Positions 10,815 through 20,972 are shown, numbered from the stretch's first letter. The stretch is DNA of 64,000 nucleotides from Ligustrum vulgare (GCA_963555705.1 OY743172.1:17607446-17671445); one strand, 5' to 3'. Numbers and translations are program-made. The notes: a model not told the origin generated them from the sequence alone.

Positions 10815-13569
10815 TGTAGCGACCAAGAATTTTTACGCAATTTAATAATTATTTTAAAATCATTGAAAACGGTACCGCTGCGATCTCACCCATTTTTTAG
10901 TTAACGTCGCGACGTATTCGTCTAGACAAGTCGAGAAATATCGAGTTCGTTCGATTTTAAATTAAATTTCGAATTTCTAAAATTATATTATATTATTTAT
11001 TTTTTTAAATTATTATTTTTCAAATCATTTTAAATTCCAAATTTCGTCAATCTCATTTTATCAGTTTCATTCTTCCGACCCAGTTGATTTCGAGTGCGAA
11101 TTTTCCTCGAACTACGTGCAATGTTTGTCTAGGTTTTCACACCACCAACCCCCATCCATCACATCAATCAAATACCATGCCATACCCTAACTCTATATCA
11201 CCTACCCTTCCCAAACCCATCTCAGCATCATCTCACCACCCCAGCCTCCCAGCTCCATCCATTGCAGCCTCCATTCAGCCGAGGTAATGTTCTCTTCCCC
11301 CTTCATCACCATCACCATTCCAGCAAGCAGCCAAAGATCAAGCCATAACCATCTCATTTGAATCAACACCAATTTTCTAGCAAGATTACCCGACCACCAC
11401 TTTCGTCCATGTCACAACTTGCAATTTCCACCTCCTCTGTTTGAGCTCCATTCACAACCAAGCTGCCTAACTGCCACCTGCAACGCCAAAAACCATGAAC
11501 ACCACCACCATTTCTAGAGCACCCACTGCAACACCAAGCATTACCATTCTGCCGAACCAACACCACCACGCAACCACCATCAGCCAACCCCAAACCACCA
11601 TAAGCACCACCGCTGCCATTCACTACTTTCACCGAACCACTACCCAATCAGTTTCCGCCAACTCTAGCCCACACTTCACCACCTGCATAGCTCACTCTCT
11701 TACAATACTCAACCTCAAACCTCTAGCAACCCAACATCTCCATTCGCCGCCGCCTGGACCACCAGTCCCTTCATCGCCTCCACTTCCCAACTCCAAATCT
11801 CCATCAATCAGGCCAAAATCAAACCCATAACCCAAGAAGATCAAGAAATTTATCCACTACCTACCTCAACAGCCGGTTTCACCGCCGGAAAATCACGAAC
11901 TCAGCCTCGTTTCTAGCTTCGGTTTCGCACCCAAACCAGCACCAAACTTCGCCTTTTAGCTACCACCTCTTCCTCCTTGTCACCGCCTCACGATGGCGGT
12001 GATACCGCCGTGGAATCGTCGGCCGATTGGCGCAGGAAATACCCCCCACCGTATGCCTCGCTCGCTCGCGTCTCTCTCTCTCTTCTTCTCTGGCTCACGA
12101 AATGGGGAAGAGAGAATGATTTTGTTTATATTTTGATTTTTAAAAATTGCACCTTGGTCCCTTTTATTTCTTAAAGTTATTAAATTCAGCCCGTTTGGTT
12201 TTAAACTAATCATTTCATCCCTTTGGTTTTTAAATGATTTTTAATCAGTCCCTTCATTTTTAAAATTAATTATTTCAATCTCTACTGTTTAAAATATGTT
12301 TTTTGAGCTTCAACCCAACTTTCAAATTATTCATTTTAGTCCCTCAACTTTTAAAGTATTCATTTTAGTCCATCAACTTTCAAAGTATTCATTTTAGTCC
12401 CTCAACTTTTGAAATTTCATTTTAGTCCCTCAGCTTTCGAAGTATTCATTTTAGTCCCTCAACTTTCGAAGTATTCATTTTAGTCCCTCAACTTTCAAAT
12501 TATTCATTTTAGTCCCTCAACTTTCAAAGTATTCATTTTAGTCCCTCAACTTTCAAATCATAATTTCAGTCCCCAAATTGTAATTTATCATTTTTTAAAC
12601 TACAAGTTTCTAAGGACTAATTTAACTTATCTTTCTATTTGACTAGATGAGGCGTACGGAGATTTAAAAGATTGAAGTCATTCCCGCTCAACCACACTCG
12701 TTAAGTTTAAGGTAGATTCGCCCCCTATTAATTGACTTAAATTATGATTGCATGTGAATGTTTATATTATGTGACTTATGTGAAAGTCATTTTTATGAAA
12801 AGAGACGAGAATGTATTTATTCGAAAATATTTATGTTGTTATACTTGTCATAACTTATGTGCTTTTATGCATGAGAAAGAAAGAAGAGAATATCTTGCAA
12901 GATAAATGATGATGTTATGCATAACTTATGTACCTTATGTATATGAGAAGAAAGAGCAATCCACACCCTATGATTTTAAAGAGCCTATGATTTTCAAAGA
13001 GAAGCCATGTGCTTTAATGCACGAAAAGAGCAACTCACACCCTATGATTTTAAAGAGCCTATGATTTTCAAAGAGAAGTCATGTGCTTTAATGCACGAGA
13101 AGAGCAACCTACACCCTATGATTTCTAAAGAGCCTGCATTTACGTGTTCAATTATATTGTAGATTAATTAATTGACGATGAGTTTACTGAGTATTTCTAT
13201 GAAATGCTCATGTCTATTTTAACAATATTTGCAGATTTCGGAGAGGGTGACAAGTGATGGATGATTGTGACAATAGTTATTAAATGGTTGAAAATCTTAT
13301 TTGAATGATTCGTATTTCCAAACATTGAATAATTTTGAGAATTTCAATTATTTGAGAAATTTTGACATTGCAGATTGATTTACAATATTAATGGCTCGAT
13401 TTATTATTTCGAATTGTTTCATAAAGTTTTTTAGATTTTATCGACCATTACAGTTTATTTAATGTTGCCAAAAATGAATTTCAGTTATTTCTTCCGCTAA
13501 AATATTATTTTAAAAGTTAGATCAGACGATGACGTGGTGAACCGGGTATTTAGAACTCAGGGCGCTACA
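10815..13569 (+). repeat. 3' LTR of the Tekay-like element
   Basis: 2755 bp, TGTAGCGACC to GGGCGCTACA. It is highly similar to 267-3047 throughout, apart from scattered substitutions, a different unit order in the tandem array at about 12310-12560, and a short deletion near 12830. Confidence 0.93.
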
Positions 13570-13574
13570 CCATC
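13570..13574. other. right TSD (CCATC) of the Tekay-like element
   Basis: Copy of 262-266, placed directly after the CTACA end of the 3' LTR. Confidence 0.95.
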
Positions 13575-14512
13575 TATCTAAGAAACCACCCCTGTGAAGC
13601 GGCAAGTGCTAAGACAGTCCTTACAGTAGTCATCTTGAAAATAGGGGTAAATGTTTCTTCATAATCAATGCCATATTCTTGGCGATTCCCAAGAGCTGAA
13701 TACACCCATTTACACCCAATCGGTTTGACACCAGAAGGACAATTTACAATATCCCAAGTGTGATTTTCTTGAAGAGCCTGAATCTCTTCTTGCATGGCTT
13801 GCTGCCAACATGCTTGGGAAGCTGCTTGAGCATAAGAGTGAGGAACAGAAACAATAGCTAGAGTTGCACTAAGTGAGGTATGAGAAAAGCCATACCTATC
13901 GGGTGGATGAGTAACTCGAGTTGAGCGCCGAGGTATGGGGGTCATAGGGTCAAGCATCGGATCAGTGTCTGGAAGGGGCGCTGGGGAAGGTGGGAGACGT
14001 CGTTGATACACAAGACCTGGTTTAAACCGCTCAATAGAAGGAGACATGTTATCAAAAGCTGGAAGAAGAACAACAGGAGGATCAGGATTAACCTGAGACT
14101 GAAAGTAATATTGGTTTTCAAAGAAGATCACATTTTGAGATATTCGGAATTTATTTGCACGAGCATCATAACAAACAAATCCTTTCTGTGTAGGGCTATA
14201 TCCCATAAAAGCACACGTGACAGACTGGGCAGCAAGCTTGTGACTATCAACGGGTGGTAAGTGAACAAAATAAACACAACCAAAAGTGTGAAGGGACTGA
14301 TACTCAGGAGAAATGCCAAGTAAACGAAAGTAGGGAGAATCATAATTTAGGATGGCAGTAGGCAAGCGATTGATCAAGTAGACAGCAGTAGATAACGCTT
14401 CGACCCAGAACCTAGATGGTACAGACGAATCAATCAACAAAGTACGAACAACATTCAAGAGGTGACGATTCTTACGTTTAGAGACTACATTTTGTTGAGG
14501 GGTATAGGAATA

Positions 14513-14517
14513 AGAAC
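14513..14517. other. left TSD (AGAAC) of the 4-kb gypsy element
   Basis: AGAAC occurs directly before TGATGTGATCC (14518) and directly after CTCATCA (18478-18482). Dropping one copy restores the copia integrase reading across the join. Confidence 0.93.
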
Positions 14518-15433
14518 TGATGTGATCCGAAAAAGAAGTTAAGAACAATGTTATGATTCGGGACGAATCATCTTAAAGGAAGAGGGGATGATGTGATCCG
14601 GAAAAGGCGTCAAAAATGAGAAATCAAGATACGGGAAATTCAACAATATTCTACATAGGAAAGTGAACAAGTTTCATGTTGGGCTCGAGTCGAGATTAAT
14701 ATCACGTCAAAGGATCAGAAATCAAGGCAGAGAGGCTTTTACGGTCGTAACTTCCATAATTACGGCCGTAACATTATCAGTGCACAATTTGGGCAGAACA
14801 GCGTTTACGACCGTAACTTTGGTTCTCACAGCCGTAACATCAATCTTCACGGTCGTAACTAATATTGAGACATTTTGATAAGAGAAGGACTTATGGTCGT
14901 AAGCGGCGTGAATCAGATTTTCGAGATTTTTAGTATTTCAGTTGATTTGTATTTCCTTTATTGGTTTTTAATTCTTTTTCCAATTTTGGTAATTTTGGTA
15001 ATTTTAGTTATTTTAGCTATTTTAGCATAATTAGAATTCTATTCAGAGTCAGTTAGTGACTAGGGTTTATTTTGCCTATTTATATGTTTTTCCATTCAAT
15101 GTAAAAACAGAAGATTTTGATGAATAAAAAGAAATATTGAGTGTTTTCTCAACATTGTTCTGGAATTGAACAAACTTCGAACTTATCAAATATTTTGGGA
15201 TATTTGTGGCGTTTAACAAATCGAACTTATCAAAGGCGTGGACATCCTTTGTGGCGTTCAAATCATTACGGTTCTTGTTTCCGCATCGTAACGGGTCTTG
15301 GGTTTAATATACCCATGGTTCTTACGTCGTGAGGCTCGGGTTGTAGTGTTATCGTCCATTCCAAACTGAATTCAGAACTTTCGAAGCGTTATTCCGCGAG
15401 TTACGACGAGGACCCCCTCCCGGGTTCTCATCA
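14518..15433 (+). repeat. 5' LTR of the 4-kb gypsy element
   Basis: 916 bp, TGATGTGATCCG to TTCTCATCA. The first about 70 bp are a duplicated segment: an LTR start, then TATGATTCGGGACGAATCATC and a purine tract, then a second LTR start at about 14588. A TTACGGCCGTAA-type array is at 14745-14900. GTGGCGTT boxes and TTCCGCATCGT lie near the end. Confidence 0.9.
14745..14900 (+). repeat. TTACGGCCGTAA-type palindrome array in LTR
   Basis: Six copies, several with one C-to-T or G-to-A change (for example TTACGGTCGTAA and TTACGACCGTAA). Confidence 0.8.
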
Positions 15434-15435
15434 TA

Positions 15436-15450
15436 TGGTATCAGAGCTGG
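15436..15450 (+). other. primer-binding site of the 4-kb gypsy element
   Basis: TGGTATCAGAGCTGG, two bases after the LTR end, complementary to initiator-Met tRNA. Confidence 0.9.
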
Positions 15451-16065
15451 ACTCTGAATTCAGGTTCTTGTATTTTTTTATCCAGTTTGATTTTTATGTT
15501 TATCATCGAGTCCCATAAAAATCATCCATATCCTATTTTTGTTATTTGAGTTTTTGTTTTCAATTTTTCTTGTTCTTCTTATCAGTAAATTTTTTTCTAG
15601 TTTGATCCATAAGAGTCGTCCTAAAAAAATCAAAAGTGTTTTTCTTATTTGATTGTTTTCCAAATCCTGTCACGTTTATTTTGTTGCGTTCGTGTCGAAT
15701 TTTCGAATTTTATTAAAAAAATAAAATAAAATAAAAATTATTTTTTTTATTTTTATTAATTCCGAAAATTCATCATAATTCAAAAAAAAAAAAAAAAAAA
15801 ATCACTCCGAAATTCAAGAACCACTTTCTTGAATTTCCTTAAATTCTTGATAATTCCTTACCTTCCAAGTCAAATTAAAATTATTGATATTCTTTCCTTT
15901 CTTGTCAAAATTCAAGAACCACTTTCTTGAATTTCCTTAATTCTTGATATTCCCTGCCTTCCAAGTCAAAATTAAAATTCATTAATACTCCTTGGGTCAA
16001 ACTATTATTCCATTCCATTCCACAATGTCCAAATTTCACGAAAATTCATCATGTAGGAAAGATAA
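15451..16065 (+). other. leader of the 4-kb gypsy element
   Basis: Non-coding and AT-rich, with an A19-like run near 15783 and repeated AATTCAAGAACCACTTTCTTGAATTTCC-like stretches (about 15810 and 15908). It matches the leader at 5961-6420. No gag is seen. Confidence 0.65.
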
Positions 16066-16876
16066 TGATGCAAACCACGTAGCAATTGTAGCTACGCAAC
16101 CCACAAATTATTGGAATCGACCCAAGAACGCCAATAAATCACGATTTATGGATCCAATTAAAATTAATTGAACCAAGCAACCAATACAATCACAAGGATA
16201 TATTGACCTCTTGATCACAAGGAATATTAATTCTCACCGGGGTTTGAACAAACACGAATAACTCGCAAGTTCGGATTGTGTTCAATGAAGAACGAAGTTT
16301 GAAAGCAATTTGCCTCACAATAATAATATCAAAGTTTTCTATTAAAGTCTAACGAATAATGAAAATTACATCCCTATAAATAGGGTCAAAATCTAGGTTA
16401 AGAGTTCTAATTAAACTAGGAAAGAAATAACCAAAAATAAGGAAATAATTAAAAACCCTAAATTCACGCGTATTGTTATTTACGGCCGTGACAATTCCTC
16501 TTACGGCCGTAAGACTCTTTCTGTTTCACCATTACGGCCGTGAGACTTTATTTACGACCGTAAGTCTCAATTCTGAAATTCTTGTTTTTGATCCGAGGCT
16601 GAGTTACGGCCGTAACAAATCTGCGTTACGTCCGTAAGTCCAATTTTCTTCAAAATCATAGTTTTCAATAGTGGGTTGGTTACGGCCGTGAGCTCCCATA
16701 TGTTACGGCCGTAATTCTTGAAATTTCACAATTTTCTTCGTCGGCTTGAATGAGGTTGATCCACTCGTTGTCTCGACTAGCTTCCAACATGGAAATTGTT
16801 CATTTTCCTATGCCGAATGTTGTTGCGTCGTCCGTGACTTGACTTCTCCTTTGAGCTCCTATCCCGGATCACATCA
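16066..16876 (-). repeat. inverted LTR with palindrome array
   Basis: 811 bp with TGATG/CATCA ends. Eight TTACGGCCGTAA-type palindromes lie at about 16480-16725, most of them perfect or one base off. The rest is diverged from the flanking LTRs. Confidence 0.75.
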
Positions 16877-17243
16877 TTCTCCCCTTCTTCAGGATGATTC
16901 GTCCCGAATCATAGCTTGGTTCATGGTGTTTCAGCGCACCGCCTGGATCAAAAGGAAAATTTTTGCCTCTATTACATAGGATCAACCAATAGTCGAATAC
17001 TTGGATTGGAAGGATGAGTCGAAATAAGAACTTCCTTGGCCAAATGTGGTGTGACTCAAACCTCCAAGTATATTCAACCTGCAAGAAAGATTTACGCAAA
17101 ATAGGGTGGGGAATGTTAGTTTCACCAAGTACAAGATAGGGATCCTTGTACTCATGGTATATCATCTCCAAATCCTCTTCCCTAACAACGAGGTCCTTCT
17201 TGTGTTTCAATACCTTCTTGTCTACAAATTGGAGGAGCATCAT
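16877..17243 (-). pseudogene. gypsy polyprotein tail (HEYKDPYLV...FPFDPGG...[12 protein letters not shown]), open frame
   Basis: An uninterrupted minus-strand frame carries DLVVREEDLEMIYHEYKDPY, then a weakly conserved stretch, FPFDPGG and [12 protein letters not shown], and ends at a TGA inside the first bases of the LTR. It aligns end to end with 7260-7570, including the joint between the acidic spacer and the FDPGG tail, with no RT or integrase between. The N-terminal part is cut off at 17243. Function unknown. Confidence 0.7.
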
Positions 17244-17540
17244 TTATTGAATGCATGTCAGGGAATCGACAATTTTCCGTTTGATTCAGGAGGTACAGTT
17301 TGATTTTTCAAGAACAACACCATGATTAGGGACGAATCATCTTAAAGAAGGAGGGAATGGTACGAATAAGGGTGGGCTTGACGGAAAAATCTATAATTCA
17401 AGTCAAAACAAGAAGTCAAGCAGGTTCGGAGAACGTCATATCAAACATTGCTTGTACGAAGAAGGTTCGAGGCTAAACCAAGTGAGCAAGCCAAGAACAG
17501 CTTTATGATTCGGGACGAATCATCTTAAAGGAAGAGGGGA
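17244..17540 (+). other. sense-strand tail, duplicated purine tracts
   Basis: This holds a degraded copy of the same tail (FPFDSGG near 17272), a first purine tract AAAGAAGGAGGG at about 17344, LTR-start-like sequence with GGCTTGACGG at about 17380, and then a second GATTCGGGACGAATCATC plus AAAGGAAGAGGGGA immediately before the 3' LTR. Confidence 0.6.
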
Positions 17541-18477
17541 TGATGTGATCCGGAAAAGAAGCTAAGAACAATGTTATGATTCAGGATGAATCATCTTAAA
17601 GGAAGAGGGGATGATGTGATCCGGAAAAGGCGTCAAAAATGAGAAATCAAGATACGGGCAATTCAACAATATTCTACATAGGAAAGTGAACAAGTTTCAT
17701 GTTGGGCTCGAGTCGAGATTCAAATCACGTCAAAGGATCAGAAATCAAGGCAGAGATGCTTTTACGGTCGAAACTTCCATAATTACGGCAGTAACATTAT
17801 CAGTGCACAATTTGGACAGAACAGCGTTTACAGCCGTAACTTTAGTTCTCACGGCCGTAACATGGAATTTCACGGCCGTAACATCAATCTTCACGGCCGT
17901 AACTAATATTGAGACATTTTGATCAGAGAAGGACTTATGGCCGTAAGCTGCGCGAATCAGATTTTCGGGATTTTTAGCATTTCAGTTGATTTGTATTTCC
18001 TTTATTGGTTTTTAATTCTTTTTTCAAATTTGGTAATTTTGGTTATTTTAGTTATTTTAACAATTTTAGCATAATTAGAATTCTATTCAGAGTCAGTTAG
18101 TGACTAGGGTTTATTTTGCATATTTATATGTTTTTCCATTCAATGTAAAAACAGAAGATTTTGATGAATAAAAAAATATATTGAGTGTTTTCTCAACATT
18201 GTTCTAGAATTGAACAAACTTCGGACTTATCAAATATTTTGGGATATTTGTGGCGTTCAACAAATCGAACTTATCAAAGGCGTGTGCATTCTTTGTGGCG
18301 TTCAAACCATTACGGTTCTTGTTTCCGCATCATAACGGGTCTTGGGTTTAATATACCCATGGTTCTTACGTCGTGAGGCTCGGGTTGTAGTGTTATCGTC
18401 CGTTCCAAACTGAATTCAGAACTTTCCAAGCGTTATTCCGCGAGTTACGACGAGTACCCCCTCCCGGGTTCTCATCA
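17541..18477 (+). repeat. 3' LTR of the 4-kb gypsy element
   Basis: 937 bp, TGATGTGATCCGG to TTCTCATCA, very similar to 14518-15433 and with the same duplicated start. A palindrome array of about seven units lies at 17760-17945; it has one more unit than the 5' LTR. Confidence 0.9.
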
Positions 18478-18924
18478 AGAACGCCGGTGGATGATTCCTT
18501 TGTTTTGAAGATATGTTTGGAAAGAATGAGACATGTACTCTCCCCCCGAGTCGGAATTTAAGATTTTGATACAAGTACTAAATTGTGTTTCGATTAGGGC
18601 AGCAAACTTTTGAAAGACAGAAAACACTTCGGCTTTAGAACGAAGAAAATATATCCAAGTAAATCGACTAAAATCATCGATAAACGTGACAAAATAACGA
18701 AACTGGCCATGAGAAACAACAGGACTCATACCCCAAACATCAGTATGTGTAATCTCAAAGCGACTAGAAGCACGACTATCATGCATAGGAAAAGGTAAAA
18801 TATTACTTTTACCAAGGCGACAGATAGCACAATCAAAAGAAACAGGAGAAGTAAAATGATTTTTATTGCCCAAAAAATCATGTTTCATAAGATGAGTCAA
18901 GACAATAGAATTGGGGTGACCCAA
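18478..18924 (-). pseudogene. copia integrase N-terminal half
   Basis: The frame encodes the zinc-binding region (GHPNSIVLTHLM, then CAICRLGKS), the core with the first catalytic Asp in THTDVWG, FIDDFSRFTWIYFL, and the second Asp in NSDSGGEY, up to KGIIHRRS where the gypsy element is inserted. A one-base insertion in an A-run near 18930 puts it out of frame with the protease part upstream. The missing catalytic Glu region is at 14517-14480, where Glu is replaced by Lys. Confidence 0.9.
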
Positions 18925-20282
18925 TTTTTTTTATGCCAAATTTCATTATTATTGGCTGTAGCCGTACATGCAAGAGAAATAACATTTGAAATGGAAAACT
19001 GTAAAGGAAATAGACGTCCCAATTTAGGCCCCTTCGCGATCACCGTCCCCGACGTCTGATCCTGCACAAGACAACCACCACGAGAAAAATGAACATCACA
19101 GTTATGGTCTACTAGTTGTCCAACATAAATCAAATTTGTAGATAATCCAGGAGAGAGAAAAATATTTTGTAGTGATGAACCTAAATTACCAACAGCAGTA
19201 ATAGGAAGAGTACTGCCATCAGCAATTTGAATGTTTTGAGTGCCTCCGTACTTACAAACGTCGTGGAGACCAATCGTACTACCAGTCATATGATTAAAAG
19301 CCTCCGAATCAACAATCCACGAAGAAGTGATGTTAGCACCCTTACCTTGTAAGCCCAAAGCCGAAAAAGCTGACACAATCATCTGTTGAACCATGGCAGG
19401 CGTGAGAACAGATGAGTCGGAGTTTACAGTGGATGGAGCAGGAGGTGAGGATTGAACAGTAGATTGAAAAGCATGTGGTTGGCGATTTTGAGGTCGTACG
19501 CGACAGTGCTTGATGATATGACCTTCTTTCTTGCAATAGCTGCAAAATTTCTTAGGACAGTTGCGAGCAATATGACCGAACTCCTTACAACTGAAACATT
19601 GTACTTTATTTTTTCCTTTCCCTTGAGCCGCCACATACGCTACATTCACAACTTCAGAAATAACCTTCTCAGAAGTCATACCCATTTGAGTAGCTAATCG
19701 TTGTTCCTCACGGAGTAATTCTCCCAAGCAGATATCTAGAGATGGAACCGGATTTCGGTTTAATAACCCAGCTCTAACAGGCTCAAACTCAAGTCAAAGC
19801 TTCATCAAGAACTGATCCCGTTTACTTTTAACATGAACCACTTGAAGAGCTTCGAGCGCCACAGTGGGGACCTTAGAATGAACAATAGCAGAATACTCGC
19901 TCCAAATATTAATGAAGTCAGAGTAAAATTGCTCAATAGTCAAAGTACCTTGATTGAAATTGCTAATTTCCAATTCCAGTTGAAATTTTCGAGCACTGTG
20001 ATCTTGATGATAAACACGTTGTAAATGGGCCCACATGGCCTCAGCTGTAGTAAAACTCCGAAGATTAGTGATAAGATGGGGCTCAATTGTTCCCAATAAG
20101 CAAGAAATAACCTTAGCATCTTTGACCTCCCACTGTGCAAGTTCTTATTCATCAGTAGGAGCCCGAGCAGAACTATCAATATGTTTAGATAATTCCTTCC
20201 CCTTCAAAAACATTTTGAACTGAAATTCCTAAGTAGGAAAGTTCTTCCCATTAAAACGAACAATAGTATTCTCGAACGACAT
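18925..20282 (-). pseudogene. copia gag and protease
   Basis: It starts MSFENTIVRFNGKNFP at 20282. The gag domain includes LRSFTTAEAMWAHLQ and FYSDFINIWSEY, followed by two CCHC knuckles (CFSCKEFGHIARNC and CSYCKKEGHIIKHC) at about 19600-19500. The protease motif reads WIVDSEAFNHMTG where copia proteases have DSGA, a G-to-A type loss of the active-site Gly. Three in-frame stops (about codon 18, codon 49, and at 19794) fit TGG-to-TAG, CAA-to-TAA and CGA-to-TGA changes. The last piece ends in the pre-integrase motif EIWHK with a frameshift. Confidence 0.9.
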
Positions 20283-20805
20283 GATGAAGATGATAAAAAA
20301 ATTAGGTAGTCTCATAAATTTATTTATTTATTTATAATTTTTTTTTGAGAAAATCCATACCCCACTGACACACCAGCCCAGTTGTAACACTAAGTCACAG
20401 TCCAACAATTTAAGCCCAAGAATAAAAGGCCCAGACTATTCTTAAAAAATAAAAGGCCCAATAACATAGGACTCGGCCCAATAGTGGTATATACCTCGGC
20501 AATACTCCAGCCCAGTGGTACCTGTCCAAGCAATCGACGAAGTGAGATGCCGATATCAAAGCTGCGCTCCACAATCGTGCCAAACGACGACCTCACAGCC
20601 ACTCCAGAACTGGTTTGATACAACCCAGAAATGCTCGACTGCCACCGTAAGGGTTGACGGACACCCAACCACTCCAACAACCGCCGACGCAAAGGACCTG
20701 CAAGAGAGAACCCGAGAGCAAGCTGAGACTTGCAAAAACAAAACAGGAAAGAAACTCCTTTCTCGTTGCACACGAAAGATTGAGACCACGAAGAATATAA
20801 AAGTA
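20283..20805 (-). other. copia 5' leader
   Basis: About 520 bp between PBS and gag start. Several overlapping small frames on both strands look like chance openings in GC-richer sequence. No RNA gene recognised. Confidence 0.7.
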
Positions 20806-20820
20806 GAGGCTCTGATACCA
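20806..20820 (-). other. primer-binding site of the copia element
   Basis: On the minus strand TGGTATCAGAGCCTC directly follows the LTR end (ATTGACA). It is the usual initiator-Met tRNA complement. Confidence 0.9.
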
Positions 20821-20972
20821 TGTCAATTGGTCTGAATGCCCTTTACTTAGGGTTTCCTTTCATTAAATAGAAGCAATTATACATATACAAGGGTAAGTAT
20901 TTACAATCTTTTCTATATGCAATTTACCATATAGAGAAGATTTTCCAATATTCTAAGTTATCTCGGTTAACA
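20821..20972 (-). repeat. 5' LTR of the copia element (152 bp)
   Basis: On the minus strand it runs TGTTAACCGAGA to CCAATTGACA, with TG/CA ends. A very short LTR. The outer flank ATATA (20973-20977) would be the TSD; its partner lies outside the window. Confidence 0.85.

Larger units (their letters stand above)
267..13569 (+). mobile_element. Ty3/gypsy chromovirus (Tekay/Del-like), full length with both LTRs
   Basis: Two very similar long LTRs (267-3047 and 10815-13569) start with TGTAGCG and end with CGCTACA, a 7-bp terminal inverted repeat. A PBS resembling the initiator-Met tRNA complement follows the 5' LTR and a purine tract precedes the 3' LTR. Near the 3' end, pieces of integrase, the GPY/F-type C-terminal domain and a chromodomain can be read; that order and wording match the Tekay clade. 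The rest of the interior is badly decayed and interrupted by remains of a second gypsy family (about 4790-8117). Flanking TSDs are perfect. Confidence 0.92.
13570..14517 (-). pseudogene. copia integrase C-terminal half and start of RT
   Basis: The minus-strand frame begins YTPQQN and continues [27 protein letters not shown], then a variable linker, [14 protein letters not shown], the RT entry ([38 protein letters not shown]) and a stop. Where copia families have GVAERK with the catalytic integrase Glu, this copy has VVSKRK. About 17 residues normally between KWVYS and LGNRQ are missing in frame. A CAG-to-TAG change ends the frame near 13575. It continues from 18478 (upstream) and into 266 (downstream). 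Confidence 0.88.
16066..17243 (-). mobile_element. inverted fragment of a related gypsy element (tail plus 3' LTR)
   Basis: On the minus strand this reads an open tail (17243 to about 16877), a purine tract, and a complete LTR (16876 to 16066, TGATG to CATCA). The 5' LTR and the rest of the body are missing. It lies head to tail against the sense copy of the same tail at 17244, so it may have arisen by self-insertion followed by deletion, or by template switching during reverse transcription. Confidence 0.75.
14518..18477 (+). mobile_element. non-autonomous Ty3/gypsy element with no intact coding region
   Basis: 5' LTR 14518-15433, PBS at 15436, non-coding leader, an inverted block of related LTR plus tail (16066-17243), a sense-oriented tail with purine tract (17244-17540) and 3' LTR 17541-18477. 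TSD AGAAC on both sides. There is no gag, protease, RT or integrase in sense. It must have moved using proteins from another copy, or was rearranged after insertion. It is inserted in the copia integrase gene. Confidence 0.9.
1..20972 (-). mobile_element. Ty1/copia retrotransposon, interrupted by two nested elements, 3' end outside window
   Basis: Read on the minus strand this is LTR (20821-20972), primer-binding site, leader, gag, protease, integrase and the start of reverse transcriptase, running off the left edge at the YVDD motif. The coding region is cut twice: at 18478/14517 by a gypsy element with TSD AGAAC, and at 13570/266 by a Tekay-like element with TSD CCATC. Removing both inserts joins the copia coding sequence in the right order. 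The copy is dead, with nonsense codons, a frameshift, and lost catalytic residues in protease and integrase. The 3' LTR and second TSD are not visible. Confidence 0.9.

Noticed and set aside
20390..20835. Frames of 77-143 residues on both strands in the copia leader
   Set aside because: They lie between PBS and gag start, overlap each other in several frames, and carry no domain.
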